Of a DNA stretch of 64,000 bases, positions 18,432 to 29,189 are shown one piece after another. The translations under genes were made by a program, and so were the position numbers. Numbering within the stretch: position 1 is the first letter of the stretch; each line of letters begins with the position of its first letter. Below the pieces are notes generated by a model. It made no database searches. It saw only the letters and a list, made by a program, of their open reading frames with translations, and had not been told where the DNA came from. Source of the DNA: an uncultured Pseudomonadota bacterium (GTDB lineage Bacteria > Pseudomonadota > Gammaproteobacteria > Burkholderiales > Methylophilaceae); contig CAIRBH010000022.1 of assembly GCA_903876765.1 (NCBI GenBank), forward strand, positions 26,630 through 90,629, in the 5' to 3' direction.

Positions 18432-20866
18432 TATGCTGGCACTTCCGTAATCACGGCTTTATCAAAATTTAACTGTGCTGCTGGCAGTTTTTCAACGCTA
18501 ATGTCACCCATCAAATCACCAAGACCTATGGTATCTTCATGCGCCGCTGCCACACGAATACAGCCTTTTGCCACATGAGGGTCTAGCATGACGGTTAATA
18601 TCGCACTACCTTTATCTTGCTTGACTAGCACACGGTCACCTGCCATCAGCCCCAGTGCTTCTAGTTGGCTAGCACACATACGTGCCATGGGTTTAATGTT
18701 GTATTTAGTTTTTTGTAAAGGTAAGGAGCGTCTAACGATAGGGTCAGCGTTATATTGCGGCACTTCACCAATACGTTGCAAACCTTCATGTTTAATATTG
18801 ACGTGAATCTCAACCAATTCTTTGAGATTATTGTTGAGACTGCGCCAAACTACAGCCGATGGTTTCTCGCCCGCAAAAATAGCCTCTTTCACTTGCTCAC
18901 TGGTCTCGTAATCAAATCCTGGTAAACCCAGTGTATTGGCCAGTACACGAAGCACTTTCCAAGCGGGTCTACATTCCCCAAGCGGTTTAACGACGGCGCT
19001 AAAGCTTTGTACGCGGCCTTCCATACTCATAAACGTGCCAGATGTTTCTGTGTAAGGCGCGATAGGTAATAACACATCAGCATGTTCTAAAGCGGCAGAT
19101 TTAAAGGCAGTTAAAGCAACTACGCATTCAGCTTTCTGCATGGCGGCTTTAGCTAAAGCCGCATGCTGACAATCTAATTCTGGCTCTATATTCACGATTA
19201 AATAAGCTTTACGCGGCACTTCAAGCATGGCTCTGGCATGCATACCAGTGCTGTTAGGCATCACCCCTATCATGTGCATACCAGTACTATTTGCCGCCGC
19301 TGGCAAAATACCGCCCTTAGCGCCTGTGATGCCACCTATGGCTTCAGCCATACTATACATTTCGGTAAAGCGTGGGTCACTTAAAGCCATATTGCCCAAA
19401 AATATACCCACTTTAGGTGAGACTAAATCGTAATCTTTACCATGACCAGCCAAACTTTCCGCTATGGCTTGCGCATTTGGTCTTACTTTGATTTCTGCGA
19501 GCAATTCATTGAGCGAAGCTGGCAAACATAAAGATAAACGCTGCAAGCCAGACATGGCCTTAAGTATTTGGCCTAGCACATTCACCATGTCGTTAGGGCG
19601 CACTATAACCTTGTGGGCGACATCCATCAGCGGATTATTATCTAGCGGGCTGATGATAGAAAGCTCAGCGCCATTGGCCACTGCCTTACGAAAGCGCTGG
19701 GCTAACAGTGGGTGCTCATTACGCAAATTGGAGCCTATCAGTAAGATACGGTCTAATTCTTCAATGTCATGAATATTGCAACCCATCCATGGCGTACCTA
19801 GGCGCTTACCATCTAATCTAAAATCCGTTTGCCGTAAACGGTAATCTACATTGCCGCAACCTAAGCCATTAGCCAGTTGTTTAGCCAGATAACCCTCTTC
19901 CATTGTGCTATTTGGAGAAACAAGTACACCTAGCGCTTCGCTGCCATGCTCATTGGTAATATCTTTAATTTGACCTGCCGCAAACTCTAAGGCTGTTTTC
20001 CAATCGGTTTCATGCCAACTACCGTTGTGTTTAATCATCGGCACTTTAAGACGGTCAGGGCTATTTAAGCCTTCATAAGAGAAGCGATCACGGTCAGACA
20101 ACCAACATTCATTAATACTTTCTTTTTCACGCGGCAACACCCGCATGACTTTATTATCTTTAATCTGCACTTCAATATGTGAACCTAAGCCATCATGCGG
20201 GGCGATGCTTGGGCGACGAGTGAGCTCCCAACTACGCGCGGAGTATCTAAACGGCTTACTGGTCAATGCCCCCACTGGGCATAAATCTATGATATTGCCA
20301 GACAGCTCAGAGTTAACACTCTTATCAACATAGGCAGTGATTTCTGAATGCTCCCCACGGCCTACCATGCCCAGTTCCATCATGCCACCCACTTCTTGCA
20401 AAAAGCGTACACAGCGGGTGCATTGTATGCAGCGGGTCATATCGGTACTGACTAATGGCCCAATATTTTTATTAAATACCACACGTTTTTCTTCGGTGTA
20501 CCGAGTGCCGCTAGCGCCATAGGCGACTGCAATATCTTGCAAGTCACACTCGCCACCTTGGTCACAAATTGGGCAATCTAGCGGATGATTAATCAATAAA
20601 AATTCCATCACACTCTTTTGCGCTTCAATAGCCGATTTAGAACGGGTAAATATTTTCATGCCATCTGCCACTGGCGTGGCGCAGGCGGGCAATGGTTTGT
20701 TGAAGTTTTCTACTTGAACTAAGCACATGCGACAGTTTGCCGCGACAGATAGCTTAGGATGGTAACAAAAACGTGGAATAGCAATACCAAGCTTGTCAGC
20801 CGCATCAATAATGGAGCTGCCGTTTTCAACTTCTAAGGCTTTGCCGTCAATTTCAATGTTTAACAT
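18431..20866 (-). CDS. nuoG: NADH-quinone oxidoreductase subunit G
   Basis: An 811-residue peripheral-arm subunit. The order is an N-terminal plant-type 2Fe-2S domain ([19 protein letters not shown]), the His-Cys 4Fe-4S motif ([18 protein letters not shown]), a further 4Fe-4S ferredoxin segment ([14 protein letters not shown]), then a molybdopterin-oxidoreductase-like domain that is structural in complex I. It relays electrons from NuoE/F to NuoI. It overlaps nuoF by 1 nt upstream and nuoH by 1 nt downstream. Confidence 0.98.
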   Translation of the reverse strand: MLNIEIDGKALEVENGSSIIDAADKLGIAIPRFCYHPKLSVAANCRMCLVQVENFNKPLPACATPVADGMKIFTRSKSAIEAQKSVMEFLLINHPLDCPICDQGGECDLQDIAVAYGASGTRYTEEKRVVFNKNIGPLVSTDMTRCIQCTRCVRFLQEVGGMMELGMVGRGEHSEITAYVDKSVNSELSGNIIDLCPVGALTSKPFRYSARSWELTRRPSIAPHDGLGSHIEVQIKDNKVMRVLPREKESINECWLSDRDRFSYEGLNSPDRLKVPMIKHNGSWHETDWKTALEFAAGQIKDITNEHGSEALGVLVSPNSTMEEGYLAKQLANGLGCGNVDYRLRQTDFRLDGKRLGTPWMGCNIHDIEELDRILLIGSNLRNEHPLLAQRFRKAVANGAELSIISPLDNNPLMDVAHKVIVRPNDMVNVLGQILKAMSGLQRLSLCLPASLNELLAEIKVRPNAQAIAESLAGHGKDYDLVSPKVGIFLGNMALSDPRFTEMYSMAEAIGGITGAKGGILPAAANSTGMHMIGVMPNSTGMHARAMLEVPRKAYLIVNIEPELDCQHAALAKAAMQKAECVVALTAFKSAALEHADVLLPIAPYTETSGTFMSMEGRVQSFSAVVKPLGECRPAWKVLRVLANTLGLPGFDYETSEQVKEAIFAGEKPSAVVWRSLNNNLKELVEIHVNIKHEGLQRIGEVPQYNADPIVRRSLPLQKTKYNIKPMARMCASQLEALGLMAGDRVLVKQDKGSAILTVMLDPHVAKGCIRVAAAHEDTIGLGDLMGDISVEKLPAAQLNFDKAVITEVPA

Positions 20867-22203
20867 TACTTTGGCTCCGCTTTACTATCAACCATGCTTT
20901 TGCCATGCTCAATGTAATATTCAAATTCTGCTCTAAAATGTTTAATAAAACTGATCACTGGGGTAGCTGCCGCCTCTCCTAATGCACAAATGGTACGCCC
21001 AGAGATATTGCGACTCACATCAGTCAGTAAATCTAAATCTTCCATCTTGCCCTGACCTTTTACGATGCGGTCTATTATGCGATAAACCCATCCTGTGCCC
21101 TCACGACAAGGCGTACATTGCCCACAACTTTCTTCATAAAAGAAATAAGATAGACGATGCAAGGCCTTCACCATACAAGTAGTATCATCCATGACTATCA
21201 TGGAGCCTGCCCCCAAACTAGATCTGGCTTTGCTCAAACCGTCATAGTCCATAGTTGCAGATTCAATCACACTCGCTGGCAAAACCGCTGTAGAGGGCCC
21301 ACCAGGGATGACCGCTTTTAGTTGACGTCCGTGCCAAACGCCACCAGCCATGGCTAATAATTCAGTAAACGGCGTGCCCATTTTAACTTCGTAATTGCCT
21401 GGATTAGTCACATGACCAGACACTGAGAATAATTTTGTGCCCCCTGAATTTGCTACGCCTAAATCAGCGAAAGCTTGGCCGCCATGCTGCATAATCCAAG
21501 GGATAGAAGCATAACTTTCTGTGTTATTGACGTTGGTAGGCTTGCCAAACACGCCATAGCTTGCAGGAAAAGGTGGCTTAAATCGCGGTTGACCTTTTTT
21601 GCCTTCTATTGATTCTATGAGGGCGGTTTCTTCGCCACAAATATATGCGCCATAGCCATGCACTGCATACAAATCAAAACTAAAATTTGTACCGAATAAA
21701 TGTTCACCCAAATAGCCAGCGGCTTTAGCCTCATGCAAGGCTGCTTCAAAATTTTCGTAATCTTGCCAAATTTCGCCATGGATGTAGTTATAACCGACTC
21801 GCGCACCCAAGGTATAGGCGGCTATTGCCATGCCTTCAATCAACTGATGCGGGTTATAGCGAATAATATCGCGATCTTTAAAAGTCCCTGGCTCGCCTTC
21901 ATCGGTGTTACATACTAGGTACTTTACACCGTCAAAATAGCGCGGCATAAAACTCCACTTTAAACCAGTGGGGAAACCAGCCCCACCGCGGCCGCGTAGG
22001 CCAGAAGTTTTCACTTCTGTAATCACATCAGTGGCTTTGATTTTTTCTGTGACTAGGCGTTTTAAAGCTGAATAACCACCCAATTTAATGTAGCTGGCCA
22101 AAGACGCTGGATTCTTTTCGGTCAATGTACGTAAACAAACCAAGGTCTGACCTTTTAAGTCCGTCATGACAGTCGTGCTCGATTTTGCTGTTTTAGTCGC
22201 CAT
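20866..22203 (-). CDS. nuoF: NADH-quinone oxidoreductase subunit F
   Basis: A 445-residue flavoprotein, the NADH-binding and FMN subunit. The FMN/NADH glycine-rich motif [16 protein letters not shown] lies near residue 70, [17 protein letters not shown] follows, and [12 protein letters not shown] holds the N3 4Fe-4S cluster. It takes hydride from NADH and passes electrons into the chain. It overlaps nuoE by 1 nt. Confidence 0.98.
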   Translation of the reverse strand: MATKTAKSSTTVMTDLKGQTLVCLRTLTEKNPASLASYIKLGGYSALKRLVTEKIKATDVITEVKTSGLRGRGGAGFPTGLKWSFMPRYFDGVKYLVCNTDEGEPGTFKDRDIIRYNPHQLIEGMAIAAYTLGARVGYNYIHGEIWQDYENFEAALHEAKAAGYLGEHLFGTNFSFDLYAVHGYGAYICGEETALIESIEGKKGQPRFKPPFPASYGVFGKPTNVNNTESYASIPWIMQHGGQAFADLGVANSGGTKLFSVSGHVTNPGNYEVKMGTPFTELLAMAGGVWHGRQLKAVIPGGPSTAVLPASVIESATMDYDGLSKARSSLGAGSMIVMDDTTCMVKALHRLSYFFYEESCGQCTPCREGTGWVYRIIDRIVKGQGKMEDLDLLTDVSRNISGRTICALGEAAATPVISFIKHFRAEFEYYIEHGKSMVDSKAEPK

Positions 22204-22676
22204 TATTGCAAGTCATCCAAAATTTCATCTACTTTTTCTGGCGTCAAAAATTCGTGCATGGTGTGATTATTCACAATCATGAGCGGCGCACCGCCACATG
22301 CCCCCATGCACTCACCCTCTTTAAGACTATACTTCCCATCTGCGGTGACTTCATTGAAACCAACGCCTAGCTTAGTTTTGAGGTGGTTCACAATTTGATC
22401 GCTATCGCGCAACATGCAAGAAATATTGGTGCACACGCTTATTTTGTATTTTCCGACCGGGGCTAAATCATACATATTATAAAAAGTCGCCACTTCCATC
22501 GCGGCTATTTCAGGCATACCCAGATATTGGGCAACTTCAGTAATGCTTTCATTTGACAGCCAACCACGTTCAGTTTGCACGATACGTAAAGCGCTCATCA
22601 CCGCCGCCTGACGCTGATTACCTGGATATTTTGTTAATTCATAATCAATTTTTTGAATAGCTTCTTTACTTAGCAT
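22203..22676 (-). CDS. nuoE: NADH-quinone oxidoreductase subunit E
   Basis: A 157-residue thioredoxin-like 2Fe-2S subunit; cluster N1a ligands are visible in [12 protein letters not shown] and [13 protein letters not shown]. The N-terminal helical part, [41 protein letters not shown], is typical. It works with NuoF in the NADH dehydrogenase module. It is spaced 9 nt from nuoD. Confidence 0.98.
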   Translation of the reverse strand: MLSKEAIQKIDYELTKYPGNQRQAAVMSALRIVQTERGWLSNESITEVAQYLGMPEIAAMEVATFYNMYDLAPVGKYKISVCTNISCMLRDSDQIVNHLKTKLGVGFNEVTADGKYSLKEGECMGACGGAPLMIVNNHTMHEFLTPEKVDEILDDLQ

Positions 22677-22685
22677 GCTCTATTT

Positions 22686-23939
22686 CTACCTGTCTATTTC
22701 GCCAAATACTATATCTTGCGTACCTATAATCGCAACTAAGTCAGCAATCATGTGGCCACGCGTCATTTCGTCTATGGCGGACAAATGCGCGAAACCTGGC
22801 GCACGAATTTTTAGTCGATAAGGCTTATTCGCCCCATCTGAAATCATATAAATACCAAACTCACCCTTAGGATGCTCCACCGCAGCATAAGCTTCACCAG
22901 CGGGCACATGAAAGCCTTCGGTAAATAACTTAAAGTGATGGATTAAATCTTCCATATTACTTTTCATACCTTCACGGTCAGGCGGTGCTACTTTATGGTC
23001 TGCGGTAATCACTGGGCCAGGATTGTTACGCAGCCAATCTACACATTGCTTGATAATGCGGTTTGATTGCCTAAATTCTTCCATACGCACTAAGTAACGA
23101 TCATAACAATCGCCATTTACACCTACGGGGATATCAAAATCAAGATTAGCATACACTTCATAAGGCTGTGTTTTACGTAAATCCCATGCTACCCCTGAAC
23201 CGCGCAACATCGGACCCGTCATGCCTAAAGCCAAGGCACGCTCAGGTGAAACAACGCCTATACCGACAGTACGTTGCTTCCAAATACGATTGTCTGATAA
23301 CAGCGTTTCATATTCATCCACGTATTTAGGAAAGCGCTGGGTAAAATCATCAATAAAATCCAACAAAGAACCTTGACGATTCTGGTTTTGCCTGTTTACA
23401 GTTTTAGCATTACGTAATGGAGAAACCGCGTACTGCGGCATTTGATTGGGTAAGTCGCGATATACGCCACCTGGACGATAATATGCTGCATGCATACGGG
23501 CACCAGAAACCGCTTCGTAGCAATCAAACAAATCTTCGCGCTCACGGAAAGCGTACAAAAACACTGTCATTGCCCCCACATCTAGGGCATGAGCGCCAAG
23601 CCACAACAAATGATTAAGCACTCGGGTAATTTCATCAAACATCACACGAATATACTGAGCACGAATAGGCACTTCTAAACCCATCATTTTCTCTATCGCC
23701 ATCACATACGCGTGTTCATTGGACATCATAGATACGTAATCTAATCTGTCCATATAAGGAATAGATTGCAAATAAGTGCGGTTTTCAGCAAGCTTTTCTG
23801 TGCCACGATGCAACAAGCCTATATGCGGATCGGCGCGTTGAATAACTTCACCGTCTAACTCCAGCACCAAGCGCAAAACACCATGCGCAGCAGGGTGCTG
23901 CGGACCGAAGTTCATTGTATAGTTTCTAATCTCAGCCAT
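22686..23939 (-). CDS. nuoD: NADH-quinone oxidoreductase subunit D
   Basis: A 417-residue 49-kDa-type subunit, related to NiFe-hydrogenase large subunits. [23 protein letters not shown] at the N-terminus contains the loop lining the quinone pocket, and [16 protein letters not shown] and [13 protein letters not shown] follow. It is a separate gene, not fused to nuoC as in E. coli. It is 9 nt downstream of nuoC. Confidence 0.98.
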   Translation of the reverse strand: MAEIRNYTMNFGPQHPAAHGVLRLVLELDGEVIQRADPHIGLLHRGTEKLAENRTYLQSIPYMDRLDYVSMMSNEHAYVMAIEKMMGLEVPIRAQYIRVMFDEITRVLNHLLWLGAHALDVGAMTVFLYAFREREDLFDCYEAVSGARMHAAYYRPGGVYRDLPNQMPQYAVSPLRNAKTVNRQNQNRQGSLLDFIDDFTQRFPKYVDEYETLLSDNRIWKQRTVGIGVVSPERALALGMTGPMLRGSGVAWDLRKTQPYEVYANLDFDIPVGVNGDCYDRYLVRMEEFRQSNRIIKQCVDWLRNNPGPVITADHKVAPPDREGMKSNMEDLIHHFKLFTEGFHVPAGEAYAAVEHPKGEFGIYMISDGANKPYRLKIRAPGFAHLSAIDEMTRGHMIADLVAIIGTQDIVFGEIDR

Positions 23940-23948
23940 AATAAACGC

Positions 23949-24545
23949 TTACTTAGCGTGAGCACCCTCATTGCGTATCAGTCGCGGCACATTATTACGT
24001 GCTTCTATGCTCACTGGCTGATAAATCACGCGTTGCTGCTCTGGGTCATAGCGCATTTCAACATTGCCTATCACGGGAAAATCTTTGCGGAAAGGATGAC
24101 CGACAAAACCATAATCAGTCAGTATGCGACGTAAATCTGGGTGATTTTCAAACATAATGCCAAACAAATCAAAGGCCTCACGTTCGTACCAGTTAGCTAC
24201 AGGCCATAGCTCAACCAATGTGGGCAACATAGGAAAGTGCTCATCTTGTGCAAAAACTCTTAGGCGTAATCGCTGATTTAGTGATACTGAGAGCAAATGA
24301 GTGACTACGGCGTAACGCAAGCCTGTATAGGCTTCTGCACCATAATCTTGATAATCTACGCCTGATAAATCTATCAATTGCTCAAATTTTAAGCGATGAT
24401 CATCACGTAAGATTTGACAAACAGCAAGGTAATCACTGGCCTGACATTCTATAGTCACTTCATCCAAAGCCAAAATATGCTGGGTGATTTTAGCGCCCAG
24501 TGCCGTTTGCAAATTGCTAAGAAGTTGATCTAATTTAGCTGACAT
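23949..24545 (-). CDS. nuoC: NADH-quinone oxidoreductase subunit C
   Basis: A 198-residue 30-kDa subunit with the signature [38 protein letters not shown]. It packs against NuoD in the connecting module. It is a stand-alone gene, 5 nt after nuoB, as in other betaproteobacteria. Confidence 0.98.
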   Translation of the reverse strand: MSAKLDQLLSNLQTALGAKITQHILALDEVTIECQASDYLAVCQILRDDHRLKFEQLIDLSGVDYQDYGAEAYTGLRYAVVTHLLSVSLNQRLRLRVFAQDEHFPMLPTLVELWPVANWYEREAFDLFGIMFENHPDLRRILTDYGFVGHPFRKDFPVIGNVEMRYDPEQQRVIYQPVSIEARNNVPRLIRNEGAHAK

Positions 24546-24550
24546 AATGT

Positions 24551-25027
24551 TTAGCGTGCTATGGTATTGGTACGTTTAATTTTATTTTGCAACTGTATGA
24601 TGCCGTATAACAGGGCTTCGGCGGTAGGCGGGCAACCTGGCACATAAACATCCACAGGCACAATTCGATCGCAGCCACGCACCACGGCATATGAATAATG
24701 GTAGTAGCCACCGCCATTCGCGCATGATCCCATTGATATTACCCAGCGTGGCTCTGCCATCTGATCGTAAACCTTACGTAAAGCTGGGGCCATTTTATTG
24801 ACTAGCGTACCTGCCACTATCATCACATCTGACTGACGCGGACTGCCGCGAAACACTATGCCAAAACGATCCAAATCGTAGCGAGAAGCGCCTGCATGCA
24901 TCATCTCAACCGCACAACAGGCTAAACCAAAAGTCATAGGCCACATTGAGCCAGTGCGCGTGTAATTGATGACGGTATCTAGCGTAGTGGTGACAAAGCC
25001 TTTTTCTAAAATACCTTCTATACTCAT
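24551..25027 (-). CDS. nuoB: NADH-quinone oxidoreductase subunit B
   Basis: A 158-residue protein holding cluster N2, with ligands seen in [32 protein letters not shown] and [14 protein letters not shown]. It is the final electron donor to quinone. Spacing is 7 nt from nuoA. The adjacent-cysteine pair CC of N2 is intact. Confidence 0.98.
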   Translation of the reverse strand: MSIEGILEKGFVTTTLDTVINYTRTGSMWPMTFGLACCAVEMMHAGASRYDLDRFGIVFRGSPRQSDVMIVAGTLVNKMAPALRKVYDQMAEPRWVISMGSCANGGGYYHYSYAVVRGCDRIVPVDVYVPGCPPTAEALLYGIIQLQNKIKRTNTIAR

Positions 25028-25034
25028 GACAAAA

Positions 25035-25391
25035 TCAATCCCACTCTAGCGCACCCTTCTTCCATTCATAGATAAAACCAATGGCCAGTACCCCAAGAAA
25101 AATCATCATGGCAATAAAACCAAATAGACCTATTTCTTGCAGCACTACCGCCCATGGAAATAAAAAAGCAATTTCTAAATCAAATAAAATAAACAGGATG
25201 GCAACGAGATAATAGCGTACGTCAAACTTCATACGCGCATCTTCAAATGCCTCAAAACCACATTCATAAGGGGAATTTTTTGCGGAGTCTGGCTTGTGTG
25301 GAGAGACCAACAAGCCTAATACAAGGGGGCCGACGCCGACGGCTAGGCCTACGAGGATGAATAACAAAATCGGAAAGTAATTTTCTAACAC
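25035..25391 (-). CDS. nuoA: NADH-quinone oxidoreductase subunit A
   Basis: A 118-residue, three-helix membrane protein with the family core [43 protein letters not shown]. It is the first gene of the operon. The 192 nt upstream, to the AI-2E-type permease gene, contain no ORF I would support and presumably carry the operon promoter; I could not identify its boxes. The secG gene often found upstream of nuoA in betaproteobacteria is absent here. Confidence 0.97.
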   Translation of the reverse strand: MLENYFPILLFILVGLAVGVGPLVLGLLVSPHKPDSAKNSPYECGFEAFEDARMKFDVRYYLVAILFILFDLEIAFLFPWAVVLQEIGLFGFIAMMIFLGVLAIGFIYEWKKGALEWD

Positions 25392-25583
25392 TTACTAGCC
25401 CCAAACCAATTAGCTGAAACATAAACATCTAAAAATACTAATTAAGAGAATAAAATAATGGCAATCACTAAATTGCCCTCTCTAAACCAGTTGCAATTAT
25501 AACCCAATAGCAAACCTGCCAACTATAAACTCACAACTAAATTACTGCTGGTAAGCAATAAATAATGGCTGAGGTCATATTTA

Positions 25584-26660
25584 TTAGCGAATGCTAACGG
25601 CATTGCGACTTGCCCATATTTCTAGCAAGGCAATGGTGACGACTACAGTGACTGGTCCTAAAATCAAACCTGCTGCGCCAAATATAAGCAAACCACCCAC
25701 TACAGATAAAAAAGCCAGTACAGTATGTAGCCTGAGTCGATTACCAACTAGCATAGGTCTTAGTAAGTTATCTACAGTGCCAACCACCAAAGCACCCCAT
25801 AACGTTAGTATTAAGGCGCTTTGCCAATCGCCATCTAACAGCAAAAAAAGCGCTGCGGGCCCCCATATTACAAAAGCGCCTAACATGGGAACTACCGCTA
25901 ACAAAGCCATGATTAAGCCCCACAGCAGCGGCGCTGGCAGACCTAACCACCAAAACATCAAGCCGCCTAAAAATCCCTGCACAGAAGCTACGGCAAACGT
26001 GCCATAGACCGTGGCGTGTATGGTGTCAGCTATACGATCATACAGACTGAACATCTCAGACGATGATAGCGGCGATAGCGCACTCACCGAATCAAGAATG
26101 ACATGGCGATCGCGTAAAAAGAAAAAAAGCACATAAAAAATTAAACATAAACCCAGTACTTGTACCAATGAGGCTTTAACAATATCGCCAGCACTGGCAC
26201 TTAGCCAGCTGCTAAAGCTTTTTACTGCACTGGCAAAATCTAACTTCTGTTCAATTTTATTGATGATAGGCGCTAATTTTGGCTGTGCGGCTAATGTTTG
26301 CTGCCAATTGGCAGAAGCCAGCTTAGTTTCAATCAACTGCGAACCTTTAACTGCCTGCAACATTAATTGTTGCCCAACAAAAACGGCTGGAATCACTACA
26401 ATTAAACCAATCAATAAAACGGCAATCGAGGCAGCTAAACTAGGCGACTTTAATTTAGACTCCAACCATCGCTGCCAAGGGCTAAATAACACAGCTAAGG
26501 TTAAAGCCCAAACGAGCACGGCTAAAAATGGCACGGCCATTTTGTAACACAAATAGATTCCTAGCACGGTTGCTAACATCATCACCAAGGTTTGTAGGTG
26601 ATTTTTAGAGCTCCAGTCATTATCAATACTCACCATCGGCTTATTTTTTTGTTCATTCAT
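25584..26660 (-). CDS. AI-2E family transporter (permease-like membrane protein)
   Basis: A 358-residue membrane protein with paired N-terminal helices, a soluble middle segment, and a C-terminal bundle containing LLWGLIMALLAVVPMLGAFVIWGPAALFLLLDGDW and LLRPMLVGNRLRLHTVLAFLSVVGGLLIFGAAGLILGPVTVVV, the pattern of the AI-2E/YdiK/PerM family. Members have been linked to autoinducer export or sodium/proton exchange, but most have unknown substrates. No signalling gene is nearby. The 138-aa + strand ORF inside is a shadow. Confidence 0.85.
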   Translation of the reverse strand: MNEQKNKPMVSIDNDWSSKNHLQTLVMMLATVLGIYLCYKMAVPFLAVLVWALTLAVLFSPWQRWLESKLKSPSLAASIAVLLIGLIVVIPAVFVGQQLMLQAVKGSQLIETKLASANWQQTLAAQPKLAPIINKIEQKLDFASAVKSFSSWLSASAGDIVKASLVQVLGLCLIFYVLFFFLRDRHVILDSVSALSPLSSSEMFSLYDRIADTIHATVYGTFAVASVQGFLGGLMFWWLGLPAPLLWGLIMALLAVVPMLGAFVIWGPAALFLLLDGDWQSALILTLWGALVVGTVDNLLRPMLVGNRLRLHTVLAFLSVVGGLLIFGAAGLILGPVTVVVTIALLEIWASRNAVSIR

Positions 26661-26753
26661 ACATGGATTATCGGTAGTTAAGCCGCCCCCGGTTGTCTTT
26701 TGCGAAGATAGGTTTTATTTGAATTCTATAGGATGAGATAGGCATACTAAAAT

Positions 26754-27044
26754 TCAGGCCTTGGGTTTATTTTTGAGTTTTTTAAGGATTTGCCAAGCCA
26801 GCAAGCTGCGTTGCAGCCATTTAGCATATCTATTAGCGGGCAATATGGAGAACAATGCGCTAGCGCCCCCTGCCATCATGAAAGGATGATTTCTCACATA
26901 GCGTAAAATATTCAAGCCATGGTCAGCCACAGATAAGGGTTTGCGCCACACATCTAGGTTGGCAGCTAGGCTTAATCGTTGCGCCTCTGCTTTTATCAGC
27001 AAGTGTTCACGCCGTTTAGCCAGCTTCAGTAAATGCTTATTCAT
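26754..27044 (-). CDS. YqjK-like hypothetical protein
   Basis: A 96-residue basic protein. The N-terminal helix, LLKLAKRREHLLIKAEAQRLSLAANLDVWRKPL, resembles YqjK-family proteins, and a short hydrophobic segment (FMMAGGASALFSILP) follows. It is the last gene of a three-gene set with a phage-holin-like/YqjE protein and a DUF883/YqjD protein, the yqjDEK order of Enterobacteria. Function unknown; an envelope role is inferred from the partners. Confidence 0.6.
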   Translation of the reverse strand: MNKHLLKLAKRREHLLIKAEAQRLSLAANLDVWRKPLSVADHGLNILRYVRNHPFMMAGGASALFSILPANRYAKWLQRSLLAWQILKKLKNKPKA

Positions 27045-27063
27045 ATTTATTTAGATTAGCTTG

Positions 27064-27453
27064 TTATGGCATCTCAATTTTTTCTCTATCTTTACGCAAC
27101 TCTGACAAGCTAGAAGAAAACAGCCTAGGTTTGGCTTGGGCTTTGCGTTTGGCCAAATACCAGGCAATGCAGCCTGATAAAATAAAAAAAGCCGCCAATG
27201 CGCCTATTGCAAGTAATCGATAGCTATCCCACAAAGCGACTATCAATAGCACCGCGATTAATACTGAGCCCAGCATAAAGCAAAATAGCGCAATCAAGGA
27301 AAGCTTAGCTAGCGATGCTATATGCTCACGCTCCTCCTCAATATCGGTAGATAAAAGTTCAAGGCGTGTATATATTATGCCTAGCAAGGTCGTGGCAAAA
27401 GCTGCTAATGAATCTAGCAGGCCGTGAGTTTGATTGGGGGTGTTTTCTGGCAT
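27064..27453 (-). CDS. YqjE-like / phage-holin family membrane protein
   Basis: A 129-residue protein with two central membrane helices (LIALFCFMLGSVLIAVLLIVALW and LLAIGALAAFFILSGCIAWYLA) flanked by charged ends. The N-terminal LELLSTDIEEEREHI resembles the holin_3_6/YqjE group. It is 8 nt after the DUF883 gene and 20 nt before the yqjK-like gene. The holin label is only a family name; nothing phage-related is nearby. Confidence 0.65.
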   Translation of the reverse strand: MPENTPNQTHGLLDSLAAFATTLLGIIYTRLELLSTDIEEEREHIASLAKLSLIALFCFMLGSVLIAVLLIVALWDSYRLLAIGALAAFFILSGCIAWYLAKRKAQAKPRLFSSSLSELRKDREKIEMP

Positions 27454-27460
27454 TATTTAA

Positions 27461-27775
27461 CTAGCGGCGACTGATCAACAAGCCTATCACCAAGCCCACA
27501 CTAGCCGCCAAGCCAATGGATCGCCAAGGATTTTCTTGCACATAATCATCTGCCGCTTTAGCCGCCTCTTTAGTCTTAGCCATTACCGAGGCCTGCGTTT
27601 CACCCATACTAGCCTTGACCGCACCTAGCGAAGCTTGCGCCTTAGCCCGCACTTGGGCTAGTTTATCGCCACCTGTATCAGCAGTAGCGATGAGCAAGGC
27701 CTCTAAATCAGCGACCACCGAGTTAAACTCTTGAATTAATTGGTCATTATTGAATTTATCGGATAAGGGTTCCAT
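27461..27775 (-). CDS. DUF883 family protein (YqjD/ElaB-like)
   Basis: A 104-residue protein with a long amphipathic, alanine-rich helical region and the C-terminal membrane anchor WRSIGLAASVGLVIGLLISRR, which is the DUF883 signature. E. coli YqjD and ElaB are tail-anchored, stationary-phase proteins that associate with ribosomes; whether this copy does is inference. It is the first gene of the yqjD-E-K-like set. Confidence 0.8.
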   Translation of the reverse strand: MEPLSDKFNNDQLIQEFNSVVADLEALLIATADTGGDKLAQVRAKAQASLGAVKASMGETQASVMAKTKEAAKAADDYVQENPWRSIGLAASVGLVIGLLISRR

Positions 27776-27909
27776 ACTTTTACTCCATTTATTGATGCTA
27801 AAAAATCACGGTAGATACAAGGTCTCTCCAGAAAAAATCAGCTAGCGCGATTAGCAATTCATAAAATCACTATACACCTAGCAAACTTGACTAACAACAG
27901 TCATCGATT

Positions 27910-29094
27910 TTAGTGACCAGCCCATAAGCGAGTTTTGCGTATCGTTAACCAGCCCAATATTAAGTAAGCCGTCATCGCCATTGCCAAGCCAGATGGCGCG
28001 TACCAGACCAAGGGCACGATTAAACCTGCTGAAACGGTAGAAAGTAGCATCTGAATAAAAGCTTGGCCAGATGCGGCTGTACCACGTATGCGAGTATGTC
28101 TATCCAGCGCAGCGATAGATAATATCGGCATCGCCAAGGCCATGCCTACATTAAATAGTGCAATGGGCAAAATGTTATAGATTGGTTTGATTGGCAAGAT
28201 AAAACATACCAGTAAATTGAGGCCGACCATGGCTGCCATCCAAGCAAATGCGACTTTTATCACGCGTTGTTTGCTGTATTTGCCAGCTGCGCGCTTTGCT
28301 AAATACGAGCCTAAAATCATGCCGCAAACAGTTGGAATAAACATATAGCCAAATTGATGCTGACTTAAGCCCAATTGCTTGACCAAGAATACTGGGCTGG
28401 CTAGCACATAGATAAAAAATCCTGCAAAATTTGCCCCTAGCGCAAACACCAGAAAATTAAACTCTTTATCTGAAAAAATAATACGATAGTCTTTTATCAC
28501 CTGCTGGGCAGAAAGCGGTAGGCGCTTGCTGCTAGGCATGGTTTCGGGCAAATAGCGCATAGCAGCCCACAAACTTAAGGCGGCGTATAGGGCCAAAAAG
28601 ATAAAAATTGCTTGCCAGTGTATGCCCAGTAATAACCCACCTATAATCGGTGCAATCGCTGGGGCTATGCCAAATAGCATTTGTACGGTAGCCATGACCC
28701 GTTGCGCCTGCGGGCCTTCGAATAAATCACGCACCATAGCACGGGCTACAACATTTCCAGCTCCGCCCGATATGCCTTGTAGGGCTCGAAAAAACCAAAG
28801 TGTTTCAACATTTTGTGCGCAAGCACAGCCTATAGAGGCCAAGACAAAAATAGCCAAACCCCATTTAATAGTGGTAATCCGCCCAATAGAATCAGAAATA
28901 GCGCCGTGCCATAGCGTCATTAAGGCATAAGGGAGCAAATAAAAAGTCAGGCTTTGCTGAAGTTGCAGCGGCGTTGCCTGCAAAGCGTTTTCTAAAGTAG
29001 AAAATGCAGGCAGGTAAGTATCAATCGCAAATGGTGCTAATGCAGCCAGGCTTGCGAGTACTGCGGATAGTAGCAATGGGGACAATTTAACCAT
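27910..29094 (-). CDS. Bcr/CflA family multidrug efflux MFS transporter
   Basis: A 394-residue major facilitator with twelve hydrophobic segments. FAIDTYLPAF at the N-terminus, the motif-A-like loop GAISDSIGRITTIKWG, and LQGISGGAGNVVARAMVRDLFEG are typical of the Bcr/CflA drug:proton antiporter branch. It exports unknown compounds from the cytoplasm. It stands alone: a terminator separates it from pqqE upstream and 134 nt from the yqjD-like gene. Confidence 0.88.
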   Translation of the reverse strand: MVKLSPLLLSAVLASLAALAPFAIDTYLPAFSTLENALQATPLQLQQSLTFYLLPYALMTLWHGAISDSIGRITTIKWGLAIFVLASIGCACAQNVETLWFFRALQGISGGAGNVVARAMVRDLFEGPQAQRVMATVQMLFGIAPAIAPIIGGLLLGIHWQAIFIFLALYAALSLWAAMRYLPETMPSSKRLPLSAQQVIKDYRIIFSDKEFNFLVFALGANFAGFFIYVLASPVFLVKQLGLSQHQFGYMFIPTVCGMILGSYLAKRAAGKYSKQRVIKVAFAWMAAMVGLNLLVCFILPIKPIYNILPIALFNVGMALAMPILSIAALDRHTRIRGTAASGQAFIQMLLSTVSAGLIVPLVWYAPSGLAMAMTAYLILGWLTIRKTRLWAGH

Positions 29095-29115
29095 CTAAAA
29101 AATTCTCAAATAAAA

Positions 29116-29141
29116 AACGCGCCGAGTGAAGCTAGCGCGTT
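29116..29141 (-). terminator. Terminator of the pqq operon
   Basis: The stem AACGCGC/GCGCGTT with a 12-nt loop is followed on the - strand by TTTTTATTTG. It lies about 50 nt past the pqqE stop and upstream of the MFS gene, so it ends the pqqABCDE transcript. Confidence 0.7.
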
Positions 29142-29189
29142 CAATTTAACCATACTCTAGTGAATTAAAGTCAGTTAATGATAATTTAA

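Noticed and set aside
25591-26007. 138-aa + strand ORF
   Set aside because: Lies entirely within the AI-2E-type permease gene on the opposite strand; composition is a shadow of hydrophobic codons.
27064-27453. Prophage remnant suggested by the holin-family label
   Set aside because: The family name is historical; the gene sits in a yqjD/E/K-like set with no phage genes around.
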